Source of the DNA: Polytrichum commune
Taxonomy: Eukaryota; Streptophyta; Polytrichopsida; Polytrichales; Polytrichaceae
NCBI GenBank assembly: GCA_950295325.1
Contig: OX485806.1
Coordinates: forward strand, 52,633,169 to 52,697,168
Reading direction: 5' to 3'
DNA length: 64,000 nucleotides
Translations under genes and position numbers: made by a program
The notes under the pieces: model-generated
The model's database searches: none
What the model saw: only the letters and a program-made list of their open reading frames with translations
Told to the model about the DNA's origin: nothing
Part shown: one piece after another, positions 10,033 through 21,991 of the stretch
Layout: each line of letters opens with the position of its first letter
Position numbering within the stretch: the first letter of the stretch is position 1

Positions 10033-13000
10033 GGATGTTTTAGACTTGCAAATCTTCTATTCCTTATCGTCGACTATGTCAATGTAATTGTTGATGCACA
10101 AGCCAAATATCTACTTACACCAAAGGAAAATGTTGTCAATCATATATGAACAAACATTTGTAAAGATGAGTGCTATGTATTGAAAGAAAATAAGAGTTCT
10201 ATGAACGCTCGTTCCTAAAATTCTAGAATATTAAAACAATAATTTTTTTAGATTGTTGAATAAATTAACATATAAAGTTTTATAAACAAACATTCATAAA
10301 ACCAGAAATGATCGCCTTACCATGGCAATGTAAATAAAGTTATTGCCTCCAAAAACATTGTACATTCTCTGCCCTTTCATAGCCAAAATTTGCAACACAA
10401 TGATGTAGAACTCTCTTATGAGTTCGAGTGCTCAAATAATTGAGTACAACATCTCCTACAAAAACGTTTTGGGATGGAAGTGGGAGATATTGTAGATGTT
10501 TTTGAAGGTGTTGTTTGCCTTTATGGATGCATGCCCATGATTAAGAACATAGTATGCTCGAAAAATTAGGCTCACCGTTCTTACATGTTTGTTTCCTATG
10601 GCCTCATTGAGGGCAACTACCCCTTTCATCTTTGTAGGCACATAAGTATTGTGGAAAATATTGTACTCAAACTCGATTGTCGCCTTGTAGAGATTAACGA
10701 CAATGGAGAGTTTTTCTTGCTCCACAATCTACAGCCATATGTGTGGTTGTCTCATTTTTGGCAAATTGTGGTTCATGAAATTTGCCATGAAAGGGTTGTA
10801 GATAGGCACCCTTGTCGCAACCCTTGCTAGCCACGTTAACAATCTTGCCCATTTTCATTTCTAGCAAGGGTCACGAGCACTAACCCTTTGCATTCCGCCA
10901 TGCTAATGGTTAGCTCCACCTACCCCGGACCTTATAGTTCATAAGAGGGAACCAACCCTCCTACTTTGCTTTCGGGATTCACCCCTTAATCGGTAACCAA
11001 TCCTTAGATGTGGACTTCCATCCATGAAAGTCCAATTTTATGTTGATCATCGTATTGCCGGAGCAACACTATAACAACCCGAACGATACTAGATAACTAT
11101 GGCTTCACATTGGGCCAAAGCCCATGGAGGTCGTGTCATTCGGCCTCGGGTGGATGAGGCCACCTTACCTCACCCATATAAGCCCTCTAAGATTCTAGGC
11201 AGGGCCCCTACCCCACTGTCAAGAAATCTTTTGTTTCTCTACCAAGACTTGGGGCCAAGTAGACATTTTCCCTTAGCCGCTGGGCCTAGAAGCCCCTAGC
11301 AGATTTAGACATCATAACTTCCTTATGAGATTTTTGATGCTAACAAAAAAACCAGTTTATGTTCATTTACACTTCACGTAGATGCCAATGGACTCCTTTA
11401 TTGCCCCATTTGGACAAATATTAAAGAAGTTATGCCTGTTCAAACCTTTGCACTCCCGGGAGCCACTCCCAGGCCACTGTTGTACTAGAGCGTTGTCTCG
11501 GGACAGCACCCCACTCAAATGGCATAACTCCTAGCTCACACCTCCGATTAAGAATTTCGTGAGCATTCTAGAATCTACACGCCATAAACTATGCGTAGCT
11601 CATGGTCTTACCATTGTACCTCCTAGTCTCCATGGGTGGGAGGCGTTTCCAACGCCTGGGGCCCTCACCCCACACTAGGATCACTTGGGCCCTCTCACCA
11701 ATGACGCCACAAGTCCCATATGTCACTCCAAGGTCCCCCTTGTGCCCATGGTGTTTCGGGCACTCCTCTTAGAGAGGTGCACGACAACCCCCTTCGCATT
11801 TTGCCTTACATCATTTGGAATCACCCGCAAATCAATTAATGAAAATGGGCACCCCTTACTGTCCTCCCTCACCTCAACCCTATTAATGGTGTCATTCCAC
11901 TTGTAAAATGATGTCCTTTCCAAAAAAATTGTGATGAAACAAAAACATGCCATGATGTGGAACTTGGCAATTTTTTTCTTTACAAGGTTAGAAATGTATT
12001 TTTTTATACTCCTCGGGATCAAAATTTATTTTCTTGGATCTTCAGTTTTCTTTGAGCTTGAGTGTTAGGCCATGTTCCTTGACAGGACTGTACATTGAGG
12101 CCTTGTTGATGTTGTACAAAACCTTGGATTCCTTCCACTTTGCATAGTTGACATCACCATCAGCAAGGAACACTTCTCTCTCATGCACAAGCCCGTTCAA
12201 TTCCTTCATCGCGACTATTTTCATTTTTCGATGCTCCTACAACTCCTTGATGTAATATGTATTGGATTGGTACTTTGGCCTCTTCAAAAATAGTTTTGGG
12301 TATGGGATTGCCTCTTTTGTTGTGCTTCCAAGAAGATGCACCAAGCATCACTAGAGTTTTTGTCTAAAAAATCCCTCAAAGGTAAAGGGAATTTTGCATT
12401 TTTGTCAACATAGTGTTTCCGCTCTATATTCGGGTTGATCAAATCTCTAGAGCTATGTATGTTTCCCACGTATAAATGTTGTCCACATCTCCCACATATC
12501 ATTATTGTAGCACATCAATCTGATTTCTCCTTTGAAATTCATAATTGATGTGGTTGTTATGGACTTCATGTTGATGGAAGAGAATTTGTCAACCATTGCA
12601 TCACAAAATGCTTGCAATGCATAGCAAAGAGGGGCAATGTTTTGAATGACATATAAACATGCATTTGTAAAATAAAATACTAACATGCTATATAAAATAT
12701 AATATAAATTATACGAACGTTGTTGGTATGTCCACCTTTTATTGGGGAGATTGGATCTTTGTAATCTCCTTTTCCTTTGGGGGGCATCTATGTGCAATCC
12801 AAACATCCTTAGCAACCACTATATTCGCAACCCAAAAATGCCTCAAAAGCCTTTATTTTCTTGAATTTAAATATGTCAAAAAATATTGGAGGTTATCCCA
12901 ATCCTCCAATCAAACCAATAATGTCTTCTAGTACCAAAGGTCTTTTTTAAGCTTGTGATTATAACCACCGTCTTTGAGGATGACTAGCAACACCTCCAAA

Positions 13001-13561
13001 ATATGTTGATCATTGATTATCTAAAACTATATTTTTTGAATTGGGGGCCATTTTTTTATAGTGGGATGAGAAATCAATCATTTGGGCATGACGCACACTG
13101 TCTATCTATCTTACTTCACATTATTCATCACATTATTAATTTTCCAACCCACACCACTGTTCTCACAACACCTAACTACTCACTTGTTAGGGGATTTCCT
13201 GTATTTGAAGTAGTCCACATTGAATGTAAAGTGGTGCCCCATGGGCGAGCAATTCTTGAAATAATTGTTGAAGTCTTTTAAGATCCTATTAGTCTTAACC
13301 GCATTGGGAATCTCTCCTTTCTTCAAGGGTGTGGACATCAAAGTCTTCAAGCTCACCTCAACGCCTTCTAAGATTATATATTTTTCCATGTCAACCCTCA
13401 ACCTCTTGGATGGCGTGGACTATCTATTGGGTCCATGGATTTGCCTGCTCACAAAGTGCATAAGTTTGGGTGCACTTTGGGAACATCCAACCCTTGATGC
13501 TAATAGAATCTTAGGATTCTTTTGCTTCCATGACAACACTATTATACTTAATGTTGTTTAA
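10033..13561 (-). pseudogene. Unrecognised decayed minus-strand coding region, interrupted by family A solo LTR
   Basis: Several minus-strand frames follow one another with gaps: 13401-13180, 12815-12453, 12502-12284, 12224-12042, 12022-11787, then (past an inserted LTR) 10725-10456. They are rich in Lys, Asn and Phe and contain short well-formed stretches such as MGHHFTFNVDYFKYRK and MKELNGLVHEREVFLADGD. None matches a family I can name. Removing the LTR (10813-11786) rejoins flanking sequence at the TSD, so the LTR landed in a pre-existing sequence. It may be an old gene with introns or an old transposon. Confidence 0.35.
10813..11786 (-). mobile_element. Family A solo LTR (974 bp)
   Basis: It begins TGTCGCAACCC and ends GTGCACGACA on the plus strand, the reverse of element polarity. 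Flanks accct (10808-10812) and acccc (11787-11791) form a 4/5 TSD. It is more diverged than the copies at 39011 and 62968, and its internal palindrome is degraded. No element interior is attached. Confidence 0.88.
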
Positions 13562-14354
13562 TGGGATGGTTGTTTATTTCTTGGCGGTCCAATATGGACT
13601 AAGGCTACAATTGGAGAAAAAAACTTCTTAGTTGAATAATTTGGCTTTAGGTCTTGTATTCATGCATGAATACATGTAGGAGAAGAAGTGTTTTTGGAAA
13701 TATAACAAGAAATTTATGTGATCATTCATTTGGTTTAAATCTAGTATATCAAACTCTCTTTTGGCCTTTATCAAATCTATTTCCTAAGTCTTCATTTGCA
13801 CCCATTGTTTGGGCTAGTCGAACATGGTGGGTTCATACACAATTGAGCTCATACATGAAATGGAGGGAAAATTGCTTATCTTTTATCTTCTCATATATAG
13901 CGATTTACTCCCCCATAAACTCATCTTTTGGGAAATAGGTTGTCATTGCCATTGATATCATGTATGGATTATGGCAAAAACATGATTGTAGGCACTATGA
14001 ATTGCTCTACCGCATTTCTATTTGTATTTGCGATCTGAAGAAAAACAAACATGGTTTGATTCATTTTTACGAATACACTATGGAATCCACTACTAAGAGC
14101 ATTATGTACAGGAATGTGGTATGTGCATTATGTGGATAGTTTATCCATGGCATAAAAATTAATTCATTGTGAATCGTTATAATATTTTATAGCATCATAT
14201 TTTCAATTAACCGTTTGTAAATATGGAACTTTAATATATTAGGAAGGTCATAATTGTTTTTATAGCCATTCACCAATTTTGAATGTTAAATACTATACAT
14301 ATTTAGGAATCAACGCTTGTAAATATGAAAATATATTAATATCTACATATAAAA
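13562..14354. other. AT-rich stretch with palindromic motif, no gene seen
   Basis: Only short frames occur. Motif copies of the CGTTTGTAAATATGG type lie near 14211 and 14311. The right end is the insertion point of the old A-type LTR, so this sequence was originally contiguous with that beginning near 18896. Confidence 0.4.
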
Positions 14355-15842
14355 TGTCACAACCCTTGCTAGCTTCCTTTAATATATCTTCACCGTTTTG
14401 CAACTCTAGCAAGTGTCAAAAGCGCTTACCTTGCACATCCGACACACACGCATGGTTAGTTCCCCATACCAAATCCTCCTACACATGCATTTATGACTAT
14501 TCTTTTAATGCGTAGCCATTGATTAGGTGCGGATTTTCATTCATGGAAATCCAATCTTGAATTGATCATCGCGTTGCCGGAGCAACACTATGACAACCCG
14601 AAGCATACTTAGCAACTTTACCCCCATGTTGGGCCGACGTCCGTAAAGGCCCGTTGTTTTGCAAAGGGCGGAGTTGGTAAGTAAAACCGCCTCTTCACAT
14701 CCTCCTCTAGGGCATTGGGCAAGGACCCACCCCACCATTGTGAGCCCCATATCATGCTCACATGCCAACTTAACACTAAAAATTAGAGAAAAACCTCAGG
14801 ATTGTAGTTGCTAGGATGGTTGAAGTAATAACAACCTCGAGGCATTAGAGTTAGACATGGTTTTAATTAATTTGGATGGAGATGATTTAAGTATCAGTGT
14901 GAGTGGTGGGGATTGAAGGAAGAAAACTAAAATAAAATAAAGAATGAGTGAGCAGTTTAATTACGGGGTGAAGAATGCGGGGTGTGAATGGTTGGAGATG
15001 AGAATATTGGGCATTTAAGCTTGGGAAGGTGTTCATTTAAAGGGGGGGCTCCTAAACTTGGGATAAGCCACTGGATTTCCGTGAATCTGAGGGATGGTCT
15101 AGGAGGCCTTGACACTCTCTCTCTCACTGGGCACCGGGAGAGGAGAGGGGAGGCAGGCTGCGCTGCGCTGCAAGGGGGTCAACACACACCAGGATCGGGA
15201 GGACCTCATTCGAAGAAGCAACGGGGAAGAGAGGACGAAGGTTTAGGGACCAGCCAGATCCGTTCCAGAGAGTGTAGTCTTAGCTGCCGAAAGAGGATGC
15301 TTGAAGCAACATCATGAGAAGAGGGCGGAGGTTGTTCTTCGGCCTTTAGTCGTGATTGTAGAAGCTACCAGGAGCATGAGCTTGAGGCTGATAAATAAGG
15401 GGGTCAACACGCTGGAATTGAAAGGATGAATGCACACAAAGCACACCCATTGCAATGCAGCTGTCAATGGGGTATTACGGCTGCTGGGAATAGGGAAGGG
15501 AAATCGGAATTCTCAATCCAGAATTCGAACCGCAGCACATTCTAGAGGGAGCTTGAGCTGACAATGTAGCCGGTGGGCTGCAGCCGGGGAAGGGTAAAGG
15601 AATTTAGAATCACAGCTTGCAAGAGTGATCTCAGGAGGAGCCGGAAATCAGAGGCAAGGTGGCTACAGCTAGTGCATTCTATGATCAGACCAGGGAATGG
15701 GTGGACGAGAAGGCTAGTTCGAGGGGGAAGGAGCAAATGCAACACGATGGCCCAAGGCAGAGGGATCAGGAGCTGTGGAAGGCTAAGGGGCTAACCGATT
15801 CAATGGGGGTTGCTGGATTGCTGGCCGAATTAGCACGGCAGA

Positions 15843-16815
15843 TGTCGCAACCCTTGCTAGCCCCCTTGACCATCTTGGTTATTTTCGTTTCTAGCAAAGG
15901 TTACGAGCGCTAACCCTTCACATACCGCCATGCTAATGGTTAGCTCCTCCTACCCCGGACCTTATAGTTCATAAGAGGGAACCAACCCTCCTACTTTGCT
16001 TTCGGGACTCACCCCTTAATCGGTAACCCATTCCTAGATGTGCACTTCCATCCAAGGAAACCCAATCCCATGTTGATCATCGCGTTGCCGGAGCAACACT
16101 ACAACAACCCGAACCATACTAGGCAACTATGGCCTCACATTGGGCCAATGCCCATGGAGGCCGTGCCGTTCGGCCTCGGGTGGGTGAGACCACACCACCT
16201 CATCCATATAAGCCTCTAGGACTCTACACGGGGCCCCTAACCCACCTTCAAGAAGCCTCTTGTCTCTCTACAAAGAGTTGGGGTCAAGTGGACACTTTCC
16301 CTTAGCCGCTGGGCCTAGAAGCCCCCAGAAGCTTCAGACCATCATAACTTCCTTGTTTGATGTCTGATGCTAACAACCAACCACTCCATCTTCATGTACG
16401 CTTCACGTAGATGTTGATGGACTCCTCACTTGCCCCATTTGGGCAAGTATTGAGGAAGTTATGCCTGTTTGAAGCTTGGCAGTCCCGGGAATCACTCCCA
16501 GGCACTGCTGTACCAGGGCGCTGTCCCGGGACAGCGCCCCACTCAAATTGCCATAACTCTTAGCTCACACCTCTGATTGAGGTGATCTTCAGCATTCTAG
16601 ATTCACCACACCATGAGCTACACATAGCTCATGGCCTTACCCTTGTGCATCCTAGTCTCTGTGGGTGGGAGGCGTTCCCAACGCCCGGGGCCCTCACCCA
16701 CACTAGGATCACTTGGGCCCTCTCACCAACGGCGCCACAAGTCCCGGGTGTCACTCCGGGGGTCTCCCTTGTGCCCATGGTGATTTGGGCACTCCTCATG
16801 GAGTGGTGCGCGACA
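15843..16815 (-). mobile_element. Family A solo LTR nested in family B LTR
   Basis: 973 bp, TGTCGCAACCC to GTGCGCGACA on the plus strand. Flanks gcaga (15838-15842) and acaga (16816-16820) form a 4/5 TSD. The 24-bp palindrome is intact at 16516-16539. The host sequence is the family B LTR on both sides. Confidence 0.9.
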
Positions 16816-16943
16816 ACAGAGGCCTCTCGAGTGGACAACAACAAATCAAAAGAGAGCAAGGTGGGCGAGTTGACTGCGCTGGTGGTCGAACCAAGGGTCA
16901 GCTAATGTGAGCTGTGAAGGTAACCAACCGGTTGGCAGGTAGG

Positions 16944-17910
16944 TGTCGCAACCCTTGCTAGCCCCCTTGATAATCTTGCCAATTTTCAATTCTAGCAAAG
17001 GTTACGAGCCCTAACCATTCGCATTCCACCATGCTGATGGTTAGCTCCTCCTACCCCGGACCATATAGTTCATAGGAGGGAACCAACCCTCCTACTTTGC
17101 TTTCGGGACTCACCCCTTAATTGGTAACCCAATCCTAGATGTGGACTTCCATCCATGGAAGTCCAATCCCATGTTGATCATCGCGTTGCTAGAGCAACAC
17201 TACAACAACCCGAACCATACTAGGCAACTATGGCCTCACATTGGGCCAATGCCCATGGAGGCCGTGCCGTTCGGCCTCGGGTGGGTGAGACCACACCACC
17301 TCACCCATATAAGCCTTTAGGACTCTACGCAGGGCCCCTACCCCACCGTCAAGAAACCTCTTGTCTCTCCACCAAGAGTTGGGGTCAAGTAGACATTTTC
17401 CTTTAGCCGTTGGGCCTAGAAGCCCCCAGTAGCTTCTGACCATCATAACTTCCTTGTGTGATGTCTCATGCTAACAAGAAACCACTCCATCCTCATGTAC
17501 GCTTCACGTAGATGCCGATGGATTTCTCATTAGCCCCATTCGGCCAAGTCTTGAGGAAGTTATGCCTATTTGAAGCTTGGCAGTCGCGGGAATCACTCTC
17601 AGGCACTGCTGTACCAGGGCAGCGGGACAGCGCCCCACTCAAATGGCCATAACTCCTAGCTCACACCTCCGATTGAGGTGTTCTTGAGCATTATAGAATT
17701 ACCAGGCCATGAGCTACGCATAGCTCATGGCCTTGCTGTCATGCCTCCTAGTCTCCGTGGGTGGGTGGCGTTCCCAACGCCCGGGGCCCTCACCCACACT
17801 AGGATCACTTGGGCCCTCTCACCAACGGCGCCACAAGTCCCGGGTGTCACTCCGGGGTCCCCCTTGTGCCCATGGTGTTTCGGGCACTCGTCATGGAGAG
17901 GTGCGCGACA
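16944..17910 (-). mobile_element. Family A solo LTR nested in family B LTR, 128 bp from its neighbour
   Basis: 967 bp with a perfect TSD gtagg (16939-16943 and 17911-17915). The palindrome region has lost several bases (CCAGGGCAGCGGGACAGCGCC near 17613-17640). Because each of the two adjacent copies has its own TSD, they are independent insertions and not the two LTRs of one element. Confidence 0.92.
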
Positions 17911-18893
17911 GTAGGGAAGACCGGCCCTTGGCGGGATAATGCAGTAGGGTAGAGCTTAAGGGAGGTTGATTGGATTGGGCTTAGCATAATCTAGGGTTGG
18001 GTTAGGATCAATGGTGTGATGGCTAGGGGGAATTAGATTAACTATGGTGATGGAGAATAGTCATTAGGATAGGATTTTTCGTGATAGGAGTCACATGTGA
18101 ATGTGGCTCTTTCATGTGTGTGTAACCCAAGTGTTTATTAACACTTAGGATTTTAAATAAAGAAGGTGCTTCTGGTACCTCACCATTCTTGGCATCCAGA
18201 ATCGAACTTGTCACGTCGACTAGCCAGTTAGGAGTTGTGAGAGGAGGAGTCCCCACCCGGACTAGGACGCATTGAAGGGTGGGGATGATTCCTACTCACA
18301 ACCATCAAATAACATTTTATCTCTCTCCTAAGAATTGGGGCCAGATAGGCATTTTTCCTTAGCCATTGGGGCTGGAGCTCCTCAACACCTTCAAACGTCT
18401 ATAGCTTCATCATTTTATCCTTGATTTGATCAAGCAACCTATCCATCATTATTCGCTCTTTGCATATATGTTGATGGACTCCTCACTTGTTCCATTCAAG
18501 CAAATATTGAGGGAGTTATGGCTTTCCTAACATGGGCAGTCTTGGGCGCCACTCCCGAGTCATTTCATTCCCACCACAACACCCTTTGGAGTGTTGGGGG
18601 TTGTTCTTAGGCAACCTCCCACACAAATTGCCATATCTCCTAGCTCACATACATGATCGGGGAGTTTTGGAGCATTCTAGAATTTGGACACCATAAGCTA
18701 TCCAATGCTCATGGCCTTACCCTTGTGACTCTTAATCTCTATGGGTGGTAGAAGTTCTCAATGCATGGGACCCTCAGCCACACTTGAATCATTTGGGCCC
18801 TCTCACCTATGGCATTGCAAGTCCTGGATGTCATTGCGGGCTCCCCTTGTGTCCATGGTGTTGCGAGCACTCCTCATGAAAAGGTACGCGTCA

Positions 18894-19829
18894 TCTAAAA
18901 TGGTTTTTTTGTTTATACATATATTCATTTATTATAATTATTTTGTTTCACATTTCCATTGGATGATTCAAATATTTACGAGCATGTGTTCGTAAATATA
19001 TGCCCTATGTTATTAAGGGAAGTTGTTTAAGAACGCATGTTTGTATATGAGTTGGTGTTCAATTATTTTATTTATTAGTTGTTCTTTGTACGATGCTGTA
19101 TCATTTATGAACGCGCGTTTGTAAACAATTGCGTCTATAGGTTTGTGTACAATGGGTCTACGTATCTATATGTATGCATATTTGTGTATGTATAGATACA
19201 TATACAAATATGTTTTCCAAACCTTTGCTTATTTTGTAGAAGCAATTTTGGCATTATTTCTTACAATTTTTAGCTAAAATTCACACATATCATCCTAGAA
19301 TTAGTGCCTATATAGACTTGGAGTAAAGATCAAACTTCAATGTGATGGGAATTGAAGAAAGAATATAAATCAAAACATGATTGGACTTTCAAACCTTTGT
19401 AGCATAGCAAAATAAAGTGCAAAATGGCAAGACGATTAAAACATAGCAAAATCACGAAGAAAATTGAAAAACATGAAAAAACTTGCATACAAAATATGCC
19501 AAAGCTCAAAATACATTTAGGATTAATGTGAACCCCTAGAGTGGATTACCACTATGCGGGAACATTTTTAGTTAAGATACTAGCATTAAAATTTAGAATT
19601 GATAGGGAATTTAGGGATTATTAGTTTATTTAGCATTTAGCCTAAACGAAGGAAGGTGAATTACCAAGGACTTCGGGCCTTCAACGGGAAGAAACAAAAA
19701 TCTAGTGAAGAGTAAGGTTGGCCAAAATGAAAACTAAGTTGTGCTAGATATTAGCTATTAATTTAAATTTTAGCTAGTTGTGCTTAGTTAATAGATGCTA
19801 GGTAAGCAAATATTAGTCTATTAATTAAT
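18894..19829. other. AT-rich stretch with palindromic motif, no gene seen
   Basis: Copies of the TTTACGA...TTCGTAAA and ATGAACGCGCGTTTGTAAAC motif lie at about 18975 and 19105. An inverted repeat around GTATGTATAGATACATATAC is at about 19185. This is the right flank of the old LTR insertion. Nothing coding was recognised before the RT fragment at 19830. Confidence 0.4.
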
Positions 19830-21991
19830 ATGGGTCACATAAGACAATTGGAGGTGTTTGGCGTAAGAAGGGAAAATCGGTCTTTTTCGATCTTTCGCAT
19901 AAATCGATGGCGGTTTTCATTGATGACTTTTGTGCACACGGTCCAAAAGAGAGTCATTTTAAAGACCTACGGGTTTATTTTGAACGTTGCCAAAAATATC
20001 ATATATTGCTTAATCTTGAAAAGACCATTTTGTTTGTTTTGCATGGTATCTTGTTAGGACATTTGATTTCGGAAAAAGATAGGTTAACGAACCCCGAGAA
20101 AGTAAAAGTAATTGTCGAACTACCGCCATCGGAAAATCTGCCAAAGCTGCGGAGTGCATTGGGCCATATTGGAACCATATAGGGCCATACGGCTATTCCT
20201 CTCACGAACCTAACAAAGAAGGTTATACCGTTTAATTGGATATAAAAATATCAAAATCCTTTTGATATTTTGAAATGTAAGCTCACGAGCGTCTTGTCTC
20301 TAATCACTTCCAATTGAAATTTATGATTTCATATCTATAGCGATGATTATAATTTTGCGGTGGGTAGTGCTCTTTGCCAACCATTCGGAGATGCAAAAAA
20401 TGATCGTCCTATAGTCTTTACTAGTAGGCAACTTACAGGAATGAAACTACACTACAACGAAACGTGAGGCTTTGGCCATGTTGTTTTCGGTAAAGAAATA
20501 TTGATAATATCTTTTGTTAAGGAATGCTGTATTTCTTGTTGATCATATGACTTTACGTTATTTGGTTAACAAATTCAATTTGAGCAGGCGAATTACTCGT
20601 TGGATGTTGTTGTTACAAGAATTTAACTATAAGATACAAACCAGGAAGGATGCATCTCCAAGCGGATTATTTATCGCGGATCTTCAAGAAAAAAGGTACG
20701 GGTGGAGGAATTAATGATGAATTTTTAGATGCAGTGTCTACGGTGCCGAGCCTAGTGTATTACAATCATGTTGCGGATTTTTTGAGAACTCAATGAATGT
20801 CGAATAATTTGTCCAAGATCGAACGCCATAAGGACTGAATTCAAAGCCGATATTTTGCTTTGATTTCGGACAAGCTTTATCGGCGAGGAACAGATTTAAT
20901 ATTTCGTAGATGCATCTACTCTAGTGAGGGGCCAAAGGTGTTGGAGGCAACTCATTAAAACCCTTGTGGAGGTCATTTCGCGGGGATGTTGACTACACAT
21001 AAGGGGCATCGAGCGGGATGCTATTGGCCAACAATGTCAAAAGATGCCTACGAACATGCTTGTAAGTGTGATCAATACTAACGGTACCCACGCAAGGATG
21101 TACAACTTGGCATGCCTTTTCAACCCTCTTTGCTTTTGGCTCCATTTGGAAAATGGGGTATGGATTATGTGGGTCAAGTGCATCCGGCATCATCACGACA
21201 AATAAGCTACATTATGGTCGCAACAAAATATTTGACGAAGTGGGCCGAGGCGAAGGCAGTGAAGAAAGATGATGCTAAGATAACTGTTATGTTTTCGTAC
21301 GACACATCATCACTCAGTTCGGTTATTCGAAGGTGTTTGTTAATGACCGAGGATCTTACTTTGTGAATTAAATGATTGCGGAATTGACCGCGCATTTCAA
21401 GATTTCGGCTCCTTACTATCCTCAAACAAACGGACAAACAGAACGGACAAATCAGACCTTATGTAAGATTTTGCGGAAGACGGTGGATCATTCAAAGAGA
21501 AAATGGAATTTGAAATATGCCGCCACTCTATGGGCTTATCGTACGACTTATAAGAATACTACACACACCACGTCATTTTCATTGGTTCACGAAATTGAGG
21601 CCATCTTACCTATTCAGTTTGAAATTGAAACGTTCCGAATTGCGGTAATGAGATGTTGGATATTTCAAAATCTATTGAACACCGGTTGGAGGTTCTAGAA
21701 GGTTTGAACAAAGCCTAGATAGTGAATGCGCAATACATTAAAATACATCAACGACGGAAGAAGGTGGTTTTTGAGAAGAAACAAAATATTCGTTTTGTTA
21801 AAGCAAGTCAATGGATTTTATTAAAAGATAATATACACAAGGATTTTCCGGAAAAGTTTGACGTCCTTTTGTTAGGTCCGTATGTGGTCAAGGAAATGTT
21901 TGCTAGTGGTTCATTATTGTTAGAGACATTGGCAATAGATGTCTTTCCTACCCATATGAGTGGGAAGATATGCAAAGAATATAAAGCTTGA
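19830..21991 (+). pseudogene. Ty3/gypsy pol relic: RT end, RNase H, integrase
   Basis: In order on the plus strand: the RT palm motif FIDDF (about 19920, a YxDD variant) with the following ...CQKYHILLNLEK and LPPSENLPKLRSALG connection; the RNase H tail DHMTLRYLVNK...RITRWMLLLQEF (20514-20714); the integrase core GMDYVG (about 21150); and the later QTNGQTERTNQT glutamate motif (about 21430) followed by a C-terminal stretch to 21991. Frames change at least four times and the interior of RNase H is fragmentary. The N-terminal RT and all of gag are missing. Integrase inserts the cDNA and RT/RNase H makes it; neither can be made from this copy. The purine-rich sequence GGTGGAGAT at about 22000 followed by TGCTAGG could be a PPT/LTR start, but I found no partner LTR. 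Confidence 0.85.

Larger units (their letters stand above)
14739..18300 (+). mobile_element. Family B solo LTR, carrying two family A LTRs
   Basis: It starts TGTGAGCCCCATATC and ends CCTACTCACA. The TSD accat is perfect (14734-14738 and 18301-18305). Subtracting the two nested family A LTRs and their TSDs leaves about 1.61 kb, in line with the other family B LTRs (1.57-1.71 kb). The 3' end carries the family hallmark CCCGGACTAGGACGCATT. The ORF at 14988-15317 and others inside it are not supported as genes. Confidence 0.9.
14355..18893 (-). mobile_element. Old, diverged family A-type LTR, split by later insertions
   Basis: The left half 14355-14738 (TGTCACAACCCTTGCTAG...) and right half 18306-18893 (ending GTACGCGTCA) together give about 972 bp, the standard family A LTR length, and align in order with the other copies. 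Both halves are clearly more diverged. taaaa occurs immediately before (14350-14354) and two bases after the expected end (18896-18900), a probable worn TSD. The gap is exactly filled by a family B LTR with its own TSD. Confidence 0.85.

Noticed and set aside
15838-17915. A full-length family A element with the two LTRs at 15843 and 16944
   Set aside because: Each has its own TSD and only 128 bp of family B sequence separates them.
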